Program-made: the position numbers and the translations under genes
The notes under the pieces: model-generated
What the model was told of the DNA's origin: nothing
What the model saw: only the letters and a program-made list of their open reading frames with translations
Database searches by the model: none
Source of the DNA: Isoetes taiwanensis
Taxonomy: Eukaryota > Streptophyta > Lycopodiopsida > Isoetales > Isoetaceae
Assembly: GCA_021234155.1 (NCBI GenBank)
Contig: JAJEKV010000053.1
Location: 5,300,488-5,364,487, forward strand
Reading direction: 5' to 3'
Length of the DNA stretch: 64,000 bases
Shown: positions 45,299 to 55,965 of the stretch, piece by piece
Layout: each line of letters begins with the position of its first letter
How positions within the stretch are numbered: the stretch's first letter is position 1

Positions 45299-46841
45299 TG
45301 TTGAGAAATTTTTTCTCGCCTCACGAGGCGAGAATGGGCATGATTTCTCCCTTCTGTGCTCCCCAAGCCTTCAGCAGAAGCCCCATGAGCAGATGGCCAA
45401 GGTAAGAAACGGGCCCAAATATTTCTTTTGTTGGGCGCCCGTTGAACATTATACAAAATAAAAATAAAACTCAAAGAATTAAACATTATAATCCTTCCCG
45501 ACTACCGAGTCGAGAAGGCACCTTCGATTTCATGCCCTGCAAGGGAGATGGAGATCTGGCTCTTTCAACTGGCGCAGGTGACGAATAAGCCGGCAGAGAT
45601 GGAGAAGGATATGACATTGGCGGAGGTGGAGATCTGGCCCTTTCAATCGGCACAGGAGATGAATGAACAGGAGGTGGCGGAGACTTGGCTCTCTAAATTG
45701 GAGCAGGGGATGACTAAGCAGGTGAGATGGAGAAGAATATGAGATTGGTGGAGGTGAAGATCTGCCCCTTTTCCTTTGTTGCATGGCGCTCACAAAGCGG
45801 CCAATTCAAGCGTCTCCATTCAAACCGATTCAAGCGTCTCCATTCAAGCCGATTCAACCGGCCTTTTTTTGCTTTAGATTGTGATAATCCATGGCAGTGC
45901 TAACATCTGTTCACAAAAATCTCACAGGATTTTCATAATTTCTCGCTGTATTTTTCCATCTTTCTCATTTCAACCTCCTCCAAGCTATGGTGATGACATT
46001 CTGTAGCTCCTTCTGTGCTTCTGGCTATGTATCTCTCAGATTTGGCTCTTTTGATTGGCGCAGGTGATGAGTAAACAGGCGACGGTGGTAGTGGGGATCT
46101 GGCCCTTTCAACCAGAGCTGGAGAAGAATAAACTGGATGGTGGATCTGTCCCTACTCTTTATTCGCATTCTTTTATTTATTTGTGCATGTAAAAATACTA
46201 TCTATCTATCTACCTATCTACCTACCTACTATTCCTTTGTACGTCGGCAGCTTTATCCAAACTTATTGGGTCCTCCTCTGTTGTCTCTGTTGCAAGCATT
46301 TGCTAACTCCTATTTTGGTATCTTTCTCTATCCCGTGCGCGTCTGACTTCCTGCTCTTTTAATGTCTCCTCTTTTTGTCTATGCGATGTATTTCTTTGTG
46401 GAATAATTAATTGTTTCCTTAACTCACAGACAAAATGCATAAAGTACCCACGTTGCTTGAAATCTTGCTTTTACTGACCTCTGAACATAATATATCTGAT
46501 TCCTTTTATTTTCATTCCCATGCAATACAATGCATTTGTTCTGTCACGCAGCTTCCCAAACAACGGGGAAGGGCCACCAGTCTACCGCCCACTCCTCGAA
46601 CTCCCAGTGTTCCCCACGACCGATGGGATTAATCTCCCAGAGACTAATCAGGAAGCCTAGCTTCCTCTTGATTCTTCCCAAAAGAATCGAATGATCCTTT
46701 GCACACAAGAATCAGTGAATTAGCCCTCTGGGATAATTCTGTGGATGCAAGTATGAACCTGGCAAACTATTGCCAGTACTGCAAATCAATGCAAGTAAGG
46801 TCTTTGTATTCCAAATACAAAGCAATGATGTTGCAACGGAA
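45299..46841 (-). repeat. Chromovirus LTR, middle copy, part 1
   Basis: Same TGTT start and order as the 30263 and 60282 LTRs. It is cut at 46841 by an inserted DNA transposon and resumes at 55258. A near-end hairpin TTCTCGCCT-CACG-AGGCGAGAA (about 45313-45335) is perfect here and has one G-T pair in the other copies. Fewer internal GAGATCTGGC units than in the left LTR. Confidence 0.85.
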
Positions 46842-47041
46842 AACCATCATTCAATTAAATTGGGATTATGTCTTAATTTTGGGACAAATTTCATATTGTA
46901 TGTTTTTTATAGCATATTCAAATTCACACAAACCACCTCAAAAGTATAAAAATGTAATCTCATATTATTTACAAAATAGTCAACATTTCACAATATGGCA
47001 CCATATCATAAAAACGTGATGAAAAAAATTTACATAGTTAT

Positions 47042-48063
47042 TCAACTTTCTTCAAGCAACCCCAATGATATCATAGCCTTTTTCCTAATATCTTGAGGTA
47101 TTGCAATTCTCGCATTTCTAGCTGGAATAGTGTTTGGAGTCCATGAGTACAAAATACTTTCATAGTCTAGCCAAAGATCAGGATCACTCGGATTTCTCCT
47201 CCATCTCTTTGTCCAGCAATCTGAGTACCTTTCTTTATCCGATACGTTGGTCAACTGATGCACTGGACACCACCATTCTACCCGCACATGGTTGAAGTTA
47301 ATATTACCTTCTTCTTTGCAAATATTAGAGATTGTGAACCCCAACCACACTGGATATGTATCTAAATCTGCTGGCTTTACTACCACAAATTGGTGGCATT
47401 CCAAGTCAGTGGAAGGTTCATACGCATCCATGCCTAGAAACTTTGGCCTATTGTTCTTAGGACCAACATAGTGTTTGTCAGAAGGAGGAGGAGCATATTG
47501 CTTATGAATGCTACTAACAGTGTCATCAACATCCTCAGCACCTGCTAAGGTCATCCACCTAGTTTTAGGCAACCATCCTTCTTTCAACTCATCTGAGGAT
47601 GTGTCTATCTCCCCCAACAGGTTAATCACCTTCTTCCAGTAAGCCACCAAGGCACGATTGGTGTCATCTGTATTGGTTTGCCAATGGTTTATATAGTCCT
47701 GGATTCCTTCCTTAGTCAATCCCAATTGCTTCACTTCTTCAGTAGGTTTTAGAGCTTTTGGTTGACCTGGAGATATCATAGGCTTGGCATTCTCATCTCT
47801 ACGCCATATTTCCTCCCCTCCTCTGAGGGTCTCATCTTCCATTGGAAGATTGGAATCCCATCTCTCACCCAAAAAGTGAACTGCAGAGGCTTGGAATGAC
47901 CTTCAAGACCATCCACAAAGCTCTTCCAATCGGGCACTTCTTCTATGAGAGAAGCTATAGGGTTTGGAGTAGTGCATTCATGCAAGATTTCCATTAGCCT
48001 AGGAAAGTTGGTCACTGTCTGCTGCTTCAGTATACAACTATATTTGCCAAATAATGCATCCAT
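47042..48063 (-). pseudogene. Unknown transposon-borne protein (SILYSW-type tail)
   Basis: The minus-strand frame 47872-47042 (276 codons) is the most intact in the element. The upstream part, 48063-47776, lies in another frame (SLIEEVPDWKSFVDGLEGHS, VRDGIPIFQWKM), so a single indel near 47850 splits one gene. The C-terminal part reads CHQFVVVKPADLDTYPVWLG, then NHVRVEWWCPVH, ERYSDCWTKRW and ESILYSWTP. Its layout resembles a small chromatin-reader-like beta domain (Tudor/BAH-like), but I cannot name it. It ends about 180 bp from the left terminal repeat, so it probably belongs to the transposon. Confidence 0.5.
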
Positions 48064-48084
48064 ATCCTCATGGGTTTAGGGTTT

Positions 48085-48405
48085 TAGGCGTGCTTTCAAA
48101 TCAAACTAATTCACGCCCGGCGTGCTTTCAAATTAAACCAATTCACGCCAGGCGGGAATTGGTCTGATTTGAAAGCACGCCTGGCGTGAATGCAATTGAT
48201 TTGAAAGCACGCCTGGCGTGAATTGTTTCGATTTAAAAGCACACCTGGCGTGAATTGGTTTGAACTGAAAGCACGCCTGGCGTGAATTCAATTGATTTGA
48301 AAGCACGCCTGGCGTGAATTGCATTAGTAACTTAATTCATTTCATGCCAGGCGTGATTTTTCTGTTGATCAATTCTATTCAAATCGCGCCCGGCGTGTTT
48401 CTATT
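48085..48405. repeat. Tandem array of palindromic CACGCCTGGCGTG units
   Basis: About nine units, spaced mostly 33-36 bp, carry CACGCC-T-GGCGTG (perfect 6-bp arms) or variants (CACGCCCGGCGTG, CATGCCAGGCGTG). They are separated by AATTG/GATTTGAAAG-type spacers, with some units inverted. The array sits just upstream of the minus-strand gene. Similar but decayed units recur at 50070-50215. Confidence 0.85.
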
Positions 48406-48448
48406 CTATGATACTGATTCAATGTCTGTACTATTGCATTCCATACGT

Positions 48449-49370
48449 GGAGCAACTGTGTCACGCCCGTCAACAGTGGGTGGAATATGGCTGCCCATTA
48501 CCCACCAGACAGGGCGGGTCAAAGACTCAAAGTCTGAGGCATTCAAGCTGCTGGAGCCGGACTCGCCGCACAATTATACAGAGAAGAAGAAGACCGCAAG
48601 AAAATCAAAGAAAAAGATGGTGATGACATTGCGCATCCTTCGAAAACTCATCTAACAGTCGGACCCAAATGTGCTCGTAGATTGTCTTTGTAAGGAGGCA
48701 AGATGGCAAAAGTGGAATGAATGCGGGACGCTTTATGCACAAGGGAAGCCGCCAGATACTATGGGTAGGGTGCCTCCCGTTGATGTAAGCATCTTTGACT
48801 TGAATGTGAGAGATGAGAAAGACTCAGGGGCTAGACGATTAATCGAGACCATTTGGGTTTTAGACCAAAGCTTAAAGAAGGAAGTCTTATACAAGAAGAG
48901 TGCTTTCACTAAGGATAGGATGTCCTTCGCTGAGTGCCGCAACCATGTGAAGGATGTACACGATAAATGAAGTCACCGTAGGAGCCGAAGTTACAAAGGC
49001 TATCTGGGGATGTGGCATTATCGAAATTGGATTGTCGGACAAATACAAGGTCAAGAATGATGACATCAAGAAGTTTGTATTCGGGTCAAAGGACTTCCTA
49101 AAGAATTGGAAGGCTAAAATGCAAAACATAAGGAGACTCTACCCCTAAGGTAATGACCGAAGTTGAAAAGAAAAGTGGCCCTTGTGAAGAAGATTATCGG
49201 AGAAGAAGACACCGCCCAATATTCGGGCCCATTGGGTACAAAGGTCTCTTTGTCGTAATCAACTTTGCCTTAAAAATATATCACTCTTTGTGTTGGACAA
49301 ATAGGTGGGAGAGGAGATATGGGCATGAACCGTATGAGGACTACAAGCCTTCTTTACCATTTGTATAGGA
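48449..49370 (+). pseudogene. Broken plus-strand ORFs in the transposon
   Basis: Successive frames look like one frameshifted protein: CGTLYAQGKPPDTMGRVPP and RDEKDSGARRLIETIWVLDQ (48671-48970), then VTKAIWGCGIIEIGLSDKYK and FVFGSKDFLKNWKAKMQNIR (48954-49148), then RHRPIFGPIGYKGLFVV and WTNRWERRYGHEPYEDYKP (49153-49368). I do not recognise a family. It lies between the two palindrome arrays and could be the element's transposase or an accessory gene. Confidence 0.35.
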
Positions 49371-50069
49371 TTGACAACCGAGAGGTCCTTCACCATTGTC
49401 ATGGGTTGTCCTTCCCGTGAGTCACATCTCGCATGCATTATCCGGCCGCTTCATGATCCGAGTGCCTCAAAGTTATTAGGAGGGATGTCTAATATATGAT
49501 GTTAAGGATAATGAGTCGCGAGTAATGTAACGGAAGATGGCACATGTGATCTTTATTATGATAGCCATGTCCGCCGACGAGGAATATGATATTGCTAAGG
49601 CCAAGGGTGACAATAGCACGAGACAAAGGCATGGCGCCCAATTCAAAAGTGGACTATGGTTCCGTGAGGGAACTAGTAATCCGTGATCCCGATAAGAAAA
49701 GCAATGACGAGGTGGTCGCTAAACCGGTTTGCTCAAAGTAATGTGATGAAGGTGAACTTGGGGAATATCTCCGCCTCCCTTGCGGGTGATGCAAGCAATA
49801 ATAGAGTAGATTCACAAAGTTAACAAGGATCTAATTGATAGGGCAACCGAAAAGTGAAGGGGCCATTGGTAACCCAGCGACTCTAGTGATTCACTGTGTT
49901 TGCCAAATGAATACTAAAATAATGTCGGGCCAGAAGGACGTAGAGGAACTAATAGAAAATAACAATTCTAACAAATGTAAGAGCACGGAGATTAAGGGTG
50001 GCTTAAGGGGAGAATGACGTCGACGACGGCAAAATAAACCGAAGATGATAGGTATGGCCTTGCAGATAT
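49371..50069. other. No intact gene; decayed coding sequence
   Basis: Short frames (for example MSADEEYDIAKAKGDNSTRQ) suggest decayed coding sequence, without a recognisable family. Confidence 0.3.
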
Positions 50070-50215
50070 TTAAATCGCGCCACGCGTTATTTAATTTATA
50101 TTACCTTTGAATTAAATCGCCAAGCGTGCTTTTGATTATTTTTCGTTGTCAACTAAATCACCGAAAGTGATTTGGTTAAGACTAACTCAAATCACGCTGG
50201 CGCTGGCTTTTGTAT
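50070..50215. repeat. Decayed palindromic units
   Basis: Four AAATC-led units (AAATCGCGCCACGCG, AAATCGCCAAGCGTGC, AAATCACCGAAAGTG, AAATCACGCTGGCG) at about 40-45-bp intervals resemble the 48085-48405 array but are more diverged. Confidence 0.55.
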
Positions 50216-50282
50216 TGTTTGTGTGATCATATATTGTCAATTGATACATGTTTGATGTTTCATTTTGCATTGCGTTTCTAAG

Positions 50283-50874
50283 AAGGTTGTGGTGTTCGAC
50301 CTAAACGGAGTCCTTTGCAAGACTTTTCCAAAAAAAAATAAAGTGGCTAGAGATCGGGTTTCATCGACACCAAGAGAATCAAACACCAAGTGGATCTATT
50401 CGGCCGCACTTGAAGGAGATGTTAGATGAGGCATTCAAGTTATTTCGAAGTTGGTATTTGGTCATCCATGGAACTAAGGAACATCAAGGATACTTTGGAG
50501 GCACCGGGGAAATGCGAGACATTGGTTGACCTTTTGGGATCAGAACAAATGTGTGAAGTTCACTAATCCCAAGGATCCAACAGGCAAGCCTATCTTCATC
50601 AAACACTTGAGTAATATGATGGACGAACTTGGTATCGAGGATAAGGATGATATAATCATCGTGGATGATGATGCTCTCAAATGCTTCTACAATAAACACA
50701 AAGCCCCGAATCCACCATCTTACGATCCAAAAAACTTTTTGCATGATGATTTTTCTCGTGAAGTTTGTGTCTATTATGAATAATTTGGCTATGGGGATGA
50801 CGGTCGGTGAAATGTTAGATTCATACCCAGAACTGGATAGAACGGCTGACATGGAACCACACCTTGTTAAATAC
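50283..50874 (+). pseudogene. FCP1/NIF-type HAD phosphatase-like gene, 5' part
   Basis: KVVVFDLNGVLCKTF is the first HAD motif; it has DLN where classical members have DxDx(T/V). It is followed in shifted frames by RPHLKEMLDEAFKLF, EVGIWSSMELRNIKDTLEA, WDQNKCVKFTNPKDPTGKPI and FIKHLSNMM. The last block, IIIVDDDALKCFYN, matches the FCP1-homology VDDxxxK region. The C-terminal part ends LDSYPELDRTADMEPHLVKY, exactly at the LINE target duplication, and resumes at 54905. At least three frameshifts are present. Classical FCP1/SCP enzymes dephosphorylate the RNA polymerase II tail; activity here is doubtful even before decay. It lies inside the TIR transposon, so it was captured or is element-borne. 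Confidence 0.75.
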
Positions 50875-53800
50875 CCCTTGCCAGTTACCCAACAAAATAA
50901 TGGGGGGGGTAGAGCAGAGAGGAGGCTCTCCCTCACCAAGTGCTGAACAAAACAATGGAAGGGTGGAACAGAGAGGAGGCTCCCCCTTGCCAATTTCCAG
51001 GACGCGGTGGGCTGACCTCCCTTCAGAACCATGCGAGATGGACATGGTTGATGCTGGCTCTATTGGTATGGAGGTGGAACATAATATTTTGGCCACATGA
51101 ACCTATTGTCTTGGAATTGAGGGGAGTGGCTTCTTCCCCAAGTAAAAGAAGCGGGTTGTCTCTTTACCTGTCTAAGTTTTCTACGACCTTTTGTTGCCTT
51201 CAAGAGCATAAATGCCGCCGAGGTGATGTACATAAAGTAGCTAATGTATTTGGACATGACTATAATGTCTTGGTGTCTTCACTGATGCATCTAAGGTGTG
51301 TGTGCTTACAAGTGGAAGTCTCTCGTGGATGTCACTTTTACTCAAATAGATAGGTTCGAGCGATGGATAATAATCAAATGGAAAGATAAGGGCCGTGAAT
51401 GGGGTTTGATAAATGTATATGCTCATAATAGACCTCGCCATTCAGTGGTGCTTTGTGGGCAACTCGAGGAGTAAAGTTCTTCGCCTTTGGGCGTAATGTT
51501 GCATGGTTGCTCGTGGGGACTTTAATATGGTCGAATTTGGAAAGAGATAGAAGTGGTTGCGGCTCAAGTGGTGCAAGGATTCGAAGCGAGAACAATGGCT
51601 ACGCCTTTTACATGATGGTCACTTTATAGAGATTGATGGTGATCAGTCCTTTACGTGGTGTAATGGTTGGATGAGAGTCGGCAGAGCTTATGCAAGGCAT
51701 GATAGAGGATACTTTAATACTTGTGCAAAGCTTCGGCTTAGCGGATTTTCGCCGCCAAATCTTCCTCGATGGCTCCGCGGTCCGATCATAATCCACAACT
51801 CCTAACTAATGATGTGGTTAATTGTCATCGCCCCTACCGTGACCTACTTTTAAGCTTAATTGCAAGTACTTGGAGGATGATGAGTTCAAACTTGGTCAGT
51901 AGTCGGGCTTGGTCTCTCGCCTTCTCACCTCAGAGGGGCATGTCCGGGGTTGTCGCAAAGATTGTCCGCAGATGAAGTCATTTGCAAAAGAATATGGGAG
52001 AGTCGAGTCGCTGAAGCTAGAGGACTATTGACCGCATTGTACCTGTGAATTAGAAGTACTCCGCCGTGGGCCATACTAGTGGAGTCCGTAAAAGGAGTTA
52101 TTATTTCAGATCAAGGCTATGGACCTGTAAAAGTTATCGGGCCAAGGTGAAGGCGTGGTTGCAAGTGGTTCAAGGACGGAGATAGATGCACCCCGGTTCT
52201 TTTTTAAGGCCCCTCAGAAGAAGAAGGAAACTCGCCACTTCTATACATTCTTTGGTGTTGCCGTGATGGCACTCATATCTCCGATCCGTGAATCTTAAGC
52301 AAGATCTTCATCATCACTTTTCTTCATTCTTTGCACGACACTCATTGCCCTTTCGTAAGGACATGCAATTGGCCATGTGTGACTAAGGTGCCTCGTGATT
52401 GTTTCGAAGAGCAGAGGTTGCTTCTTGAGTCCAATATCGCGGAAGGAGGACTTAAAAGCACTGTGTGGCTCTCTTAAAAAGGGACAAATGCCCCGGTCTT
52501 GATGGCTTTCCTATTGAATTCTTTTCGTAAAATGTTGGGACCGGGTTGGAGGATGACATATATGATGCCTTTTGTGAGTTTCAGAGATTTAGGAGCCTTG
52601 ATAAGATTTTGAATACAAAGTTGTATCTCTCATTCCAAAGAGCAAGGAACCCAAGACTATTTCTGATTGGCTACCTATTACATTGTTTTCTCTCAGTGTA
52701 CAAGATCTTTGCTAAGACATTGGCGTAAAGAGTCCGAGACATCTTGGCCGATGCTATCTCACAACACAAACTGGTTTTTCCCTCGCCGTTGTATTCTCAA
52801 CAACGGGCTGCCGTGATATGAAGGAATATATTGGGCCGGTTACATGTGGTCATAGAGCAAAGTGTATCTTAAGCTTGATTTTGCTAAAGCTTACGATAGT
52901 GTTGATTGGGGTTTCTTGGAGAAGTGTCTTCTTGCACTTGGGTTTGGGGAGTCATTCACAAGGAATGTCATGAAGCTCCATACATCAGCCGTGATCATCC
53001 GCCCTTTCCGTATGCGAGCCATCTGATATTTTTGTAGTGGGTAGAGGAATTCGGCAAGGCTGTCCCTTAGCACCCTTGCTTTTCACAATTGTGGCAGAAT
53101 TATTATCCCATCTCTTCTCCGTGGCTACCCAAGATGGCATTATTCAAGGCCTCCCAATGGACGATGGTTCTCAAGAGGTATGTAATCAATATGCCGATGA
53201 CACTTTTTTTGTTCCTAATTGCCGAGGTCGACAATCTTCGTAATGCTAAGCTATTATTAGACACATTCTCCTTAGCATCGTGGAGTTCTTGTAGGGTGGC
53301 AAAAATGTACAACTTTTGGACATTGGACAGTCCCATTCCTTCCTCAGATTTTGGACTATCCATGGAAGATTCTTCGCATGGCAATACCACAAAGTTGCTT
53401 GGTATCCCAGCTTGGAATTCACGCTCTCGCCTGATGCTTGGGATGAAATCATTAGTGGGTTGCAAAAGCATTTGTTTTGGTGTAATACAACTAAACGGGC
53501 CCATGCCCGGTAGAATCACTGTGGCTAAATGTGTTCTTAGTAATACTCATGTCTATATGGTGTCTGCTCTATTAGAATGCATTAGACCTAAGGCAGCTGG
53601 TGGTCTTGGTATGTTGGATTTTCACCTCCAAAGCAAGGTGATGATATCAAAGTTTATTTGGAGGAGTTTCATTGGTAAGGATGACTCTCTGGCGGCCCGA
53701 GGTTGTTGGTGCAATCAATTCAAAGATTGTCTCCCATTTATCAGAGGCCACCATTAAGCCCCTCCTTCCTTGGGCTTTGTTTTATCATATGCATCCGTAT

Positions 53801-54904
53801 CCTAATGCTTCTCCCTTTCTAAAGGGGTTGTTTGCTGCTTGGGACACTGTCAGGTCTCTTTTCCATATTAATCCTGAGGCATGTCTTCAATTGTCCACTC
53901 CATGCTGGTGGATTCCTTTGCGTGACACCTGAGAATGTGCCTCTAAGTGTGGTTGTTCATCCAAAGACACAACGACGATGGATAGCAGCTGGTATAAGTA
54001 CTATTGCAGCTTGGTATGAGTCTGGTCATCTCATGTCATGGGAAGCATTTAGAACAAAGTTCTTGTTGTACGATGGGACAGAGTAACTGGAATCATATTG
54101 CCGCATTGTTGCCACAGTGATTCCTCGGGTCCACTGATTGAGGTAGTCGTGATGGGGTTGCCATCAGGATATCCATCCAGGCGCTTTGTGTCTTCAGATA
54201 TAAATTACTTTTTGCATTCGAAATCCTCCCTCCATCTAATAGGTGGCATCTTCGTGTCCCTCACCACAATGGAAAAATGTTTGATATGGGTATGGGATAA
54301 GTCGCTTCATCCCAAAGTAGTAGTTTTGTGGTGGCAAGTGATTCATAGATGCCTCGTGAGTCAACGGGTTGGTCCATAAAATGGATAATCGGATTTTAGA
54401 GCTCATCCTTTATGCCCGCAAAGGTTGAGAGTATTGAGCATTGTTTTTCTTGTGTGAGCGGCCGGCAAGTAGCATGGTCTTGGTTGTTGACCCTATTTGG
54501 CACGTTTCTCGATCTAGCCAAAGAAATTTTGCTTGCTATCTATCCCGATGCTTGGCCCAAACTACTTTAAACGAAGCTTTTCATCTCGCATGTGGTCGGC
54601 TTTTTATGGTCAATCCGAAGAGAAGGAGGTTGTTTATCTTTAAGGATGTAGATACTGCAGATGAGATTGTTCCTCAGTGGGCGCAAAATAAAATTGTTAT
54701 GGCTTACAATTGTTCTTCTCTTGATCAAGAGAAGAAAGTACTGATCTGGCATACTTACCTTCAGATTCATTCTTTTGCATAGGCATGTGGTTGTGCTCAG
54801 TTGGATCGGTTTGTCCACTGGGGTTATAATCCTGTCTTTGCATTTTATGTTGCTCTAGTTCTTACTTGGTGAATAAAGCTTGTCGTCCTTCAAAAAAAAA
54901 AAAA
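50875..54904 (+). mobile_element. L1-like LINE, 4.03 kb, with poly-A and 14-bp duplication
   Basis: ACCTTGTTAAATAC occurs at 50861-50874 and again at 54905-54918, directly after the A run at 54892-54904. Endonuclease pieces: FCCLQEHKC (about 51190), WGLINVYAHNRPRH, GDFNMVE, SFTWCNGW and PRSDHNP. RT pieces: CPGLDGFPIEFF (about 52490), LDFAKAYDSVDWGFLEKCLL (about 52873), RQGCPLAPLLFTIVAELL (from 53051) and NQYADDTFF (53188-53214, catalytic YADD). A C-terminal zf-RVT-like part lies at about 54230-54400. Gag-like ORF1 is absent or reduced to a 5' GGAGGCTC-containing duplication (about 50900-51000). Many stops and frameshifts. Confidence 0.9.
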
Positions 54905-54945
54905 ACCTTGTTAAATACGTGGAAAAATATAGATTGATCCCTTAA
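54905..54945 (+). pseudogene. HAD phosphatase-like gene, last codons
   Basis: After the LINE, the duplicated codons LVKY continue in the same frame as VEKYRLIP and a TAA (54943-54945). This gives the C-terminus of the gene broken at 50874. Confidence 0.7.
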
Positions 54946-55257
54946 TGTTTTATTGGAATATATGATATTTTTGTATGATATTTGTGCCATGTATCGATAA
55001 TTTCGAGTTTGCAATTGCCTCGCAAATAATGCAATCTGTTATTATGAAACCTAATATTTTCATCTAAATGTTGTTCAATTTTGGTCTCATCTATCTTAGC
55101 AACTTCCTCTTCATTTTTGCATATTTCAATTCGCATATGAAACGTCACACGTGAATCACAACCTTATGTTATTTATCAAGTCCAAAAAAAAAGATTAAAA
55201 AAAAAACAAAAACCCCCCAAAAGACAACAGCACAATTTAATTGGATGATGGTTGGAA

Positions 55258-55924
55258 TCCAACTTCAAAACTTGCAAGCATTACAAGCAAGAACAACGTG
55301 ATTCCTTCTAGCTCTTAAGAACATCACCCAGTGATGTAGCCAAGAACCAGAATCAGGCCCTAACAGGTCGGATTTGAGCTGTAAGGCTTCAGATCAACAA
55401 AGGAAATTCAGCCTACACAAGAACAGCAGAGATTACAAGCTTTGGTAATTCGTGGGTCTATCAAAAGCACCCGTTTTGGCTTTAAATAGGACCAATTTGT
55501 GCTCTAGCATGCACAAACTATCAATTTCGATCACATCCAGGTGTCAATCATGCCCTGGCATGTAATCCAAGAGAGGAATCCGGCCTGCTGCAGTTCGTCC
55601 ACCCTTGTATCAGAAAGGCATTCGAACTTTTCCAAGCTAATTCCCTATTGGCCCATTCAAACCAATAATAACGTGCCATGTGGCCTCCTTTAACATTAAT
55701 ATTAATGTTACAAGGAACCATAGCTAATGTTTTATTGATAACATTAAATGTTGTGCCCCTAGGGCAAACTTTGCTAGCCCCGGAACGTCCCCATAGCCCG
55801 ATTACGAGCTTATGGTCCGCTGCATAGCCACTATGCCCCCGGCATGCTATCGACGGTACCCCCGTGCTCATGGATATCCGTCATGAGTCCGTAAAAACGG
55901 CCACCTCTGGAAGCACCTGTAACA
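55258..55924 (-). repeat. Chromovirus LTR, middle copy, part 2
   Basis: Continues the LTR begun at 45299 after the TIR transposon. It includes the CCTATTTAAA promoter-like box on the minus strand (about 55483-55492) and ends AACA at 55924, next to the purine tract of copy R2. Confidence 0.85.
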
Positions 55925-55965
55925 ATTCCTCCCTCCTCTAAGACCTTGTCCTCAAGGTATTTTAA

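Larger units (their letters stand above)
46842..55253. mobile_element. 8.4-kb TIR DNA transposon of unassigned superfamily
   Basis: 21-bp terminal inverted repeats, AACCATCATTCAATTAAATT... (46842-46862) and its complement with one mismatch (55233-55253), are flanked by GGAA on both sides (46838-46841, 55254-55257). The uninterrupted site is seen in the LTR at 61996-62005 (CAATGGAATCC). Inside are a minus-strand gene near the left end, two arrays of a palindromic motif, broken plus-strand frames, and an HAD phosphatase-like gene near the right end, itself split by a LINE. No DDE transposase of a known superfamily is recognised. The 4-bp duplication does not fit hAT (8), Mutator (9), CACTA (3) or PIF (3). 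Confidence 0.75.

Noticed and set aside
48085..48405. Regular repeats resembling a CRISPR array
   Set aside because: The conserved part is a 13-bp palindrome, spacers are AT-rich variants of one another, some units are inverted, and the genome is a plant.
46842..55253. LTR retrotransposon with 4-bp duplication
   Set aside because: The ends are inverted, not direct, repeats and there is no gag-pol; the only RT belongs to the nested LINE with its own target duplication.
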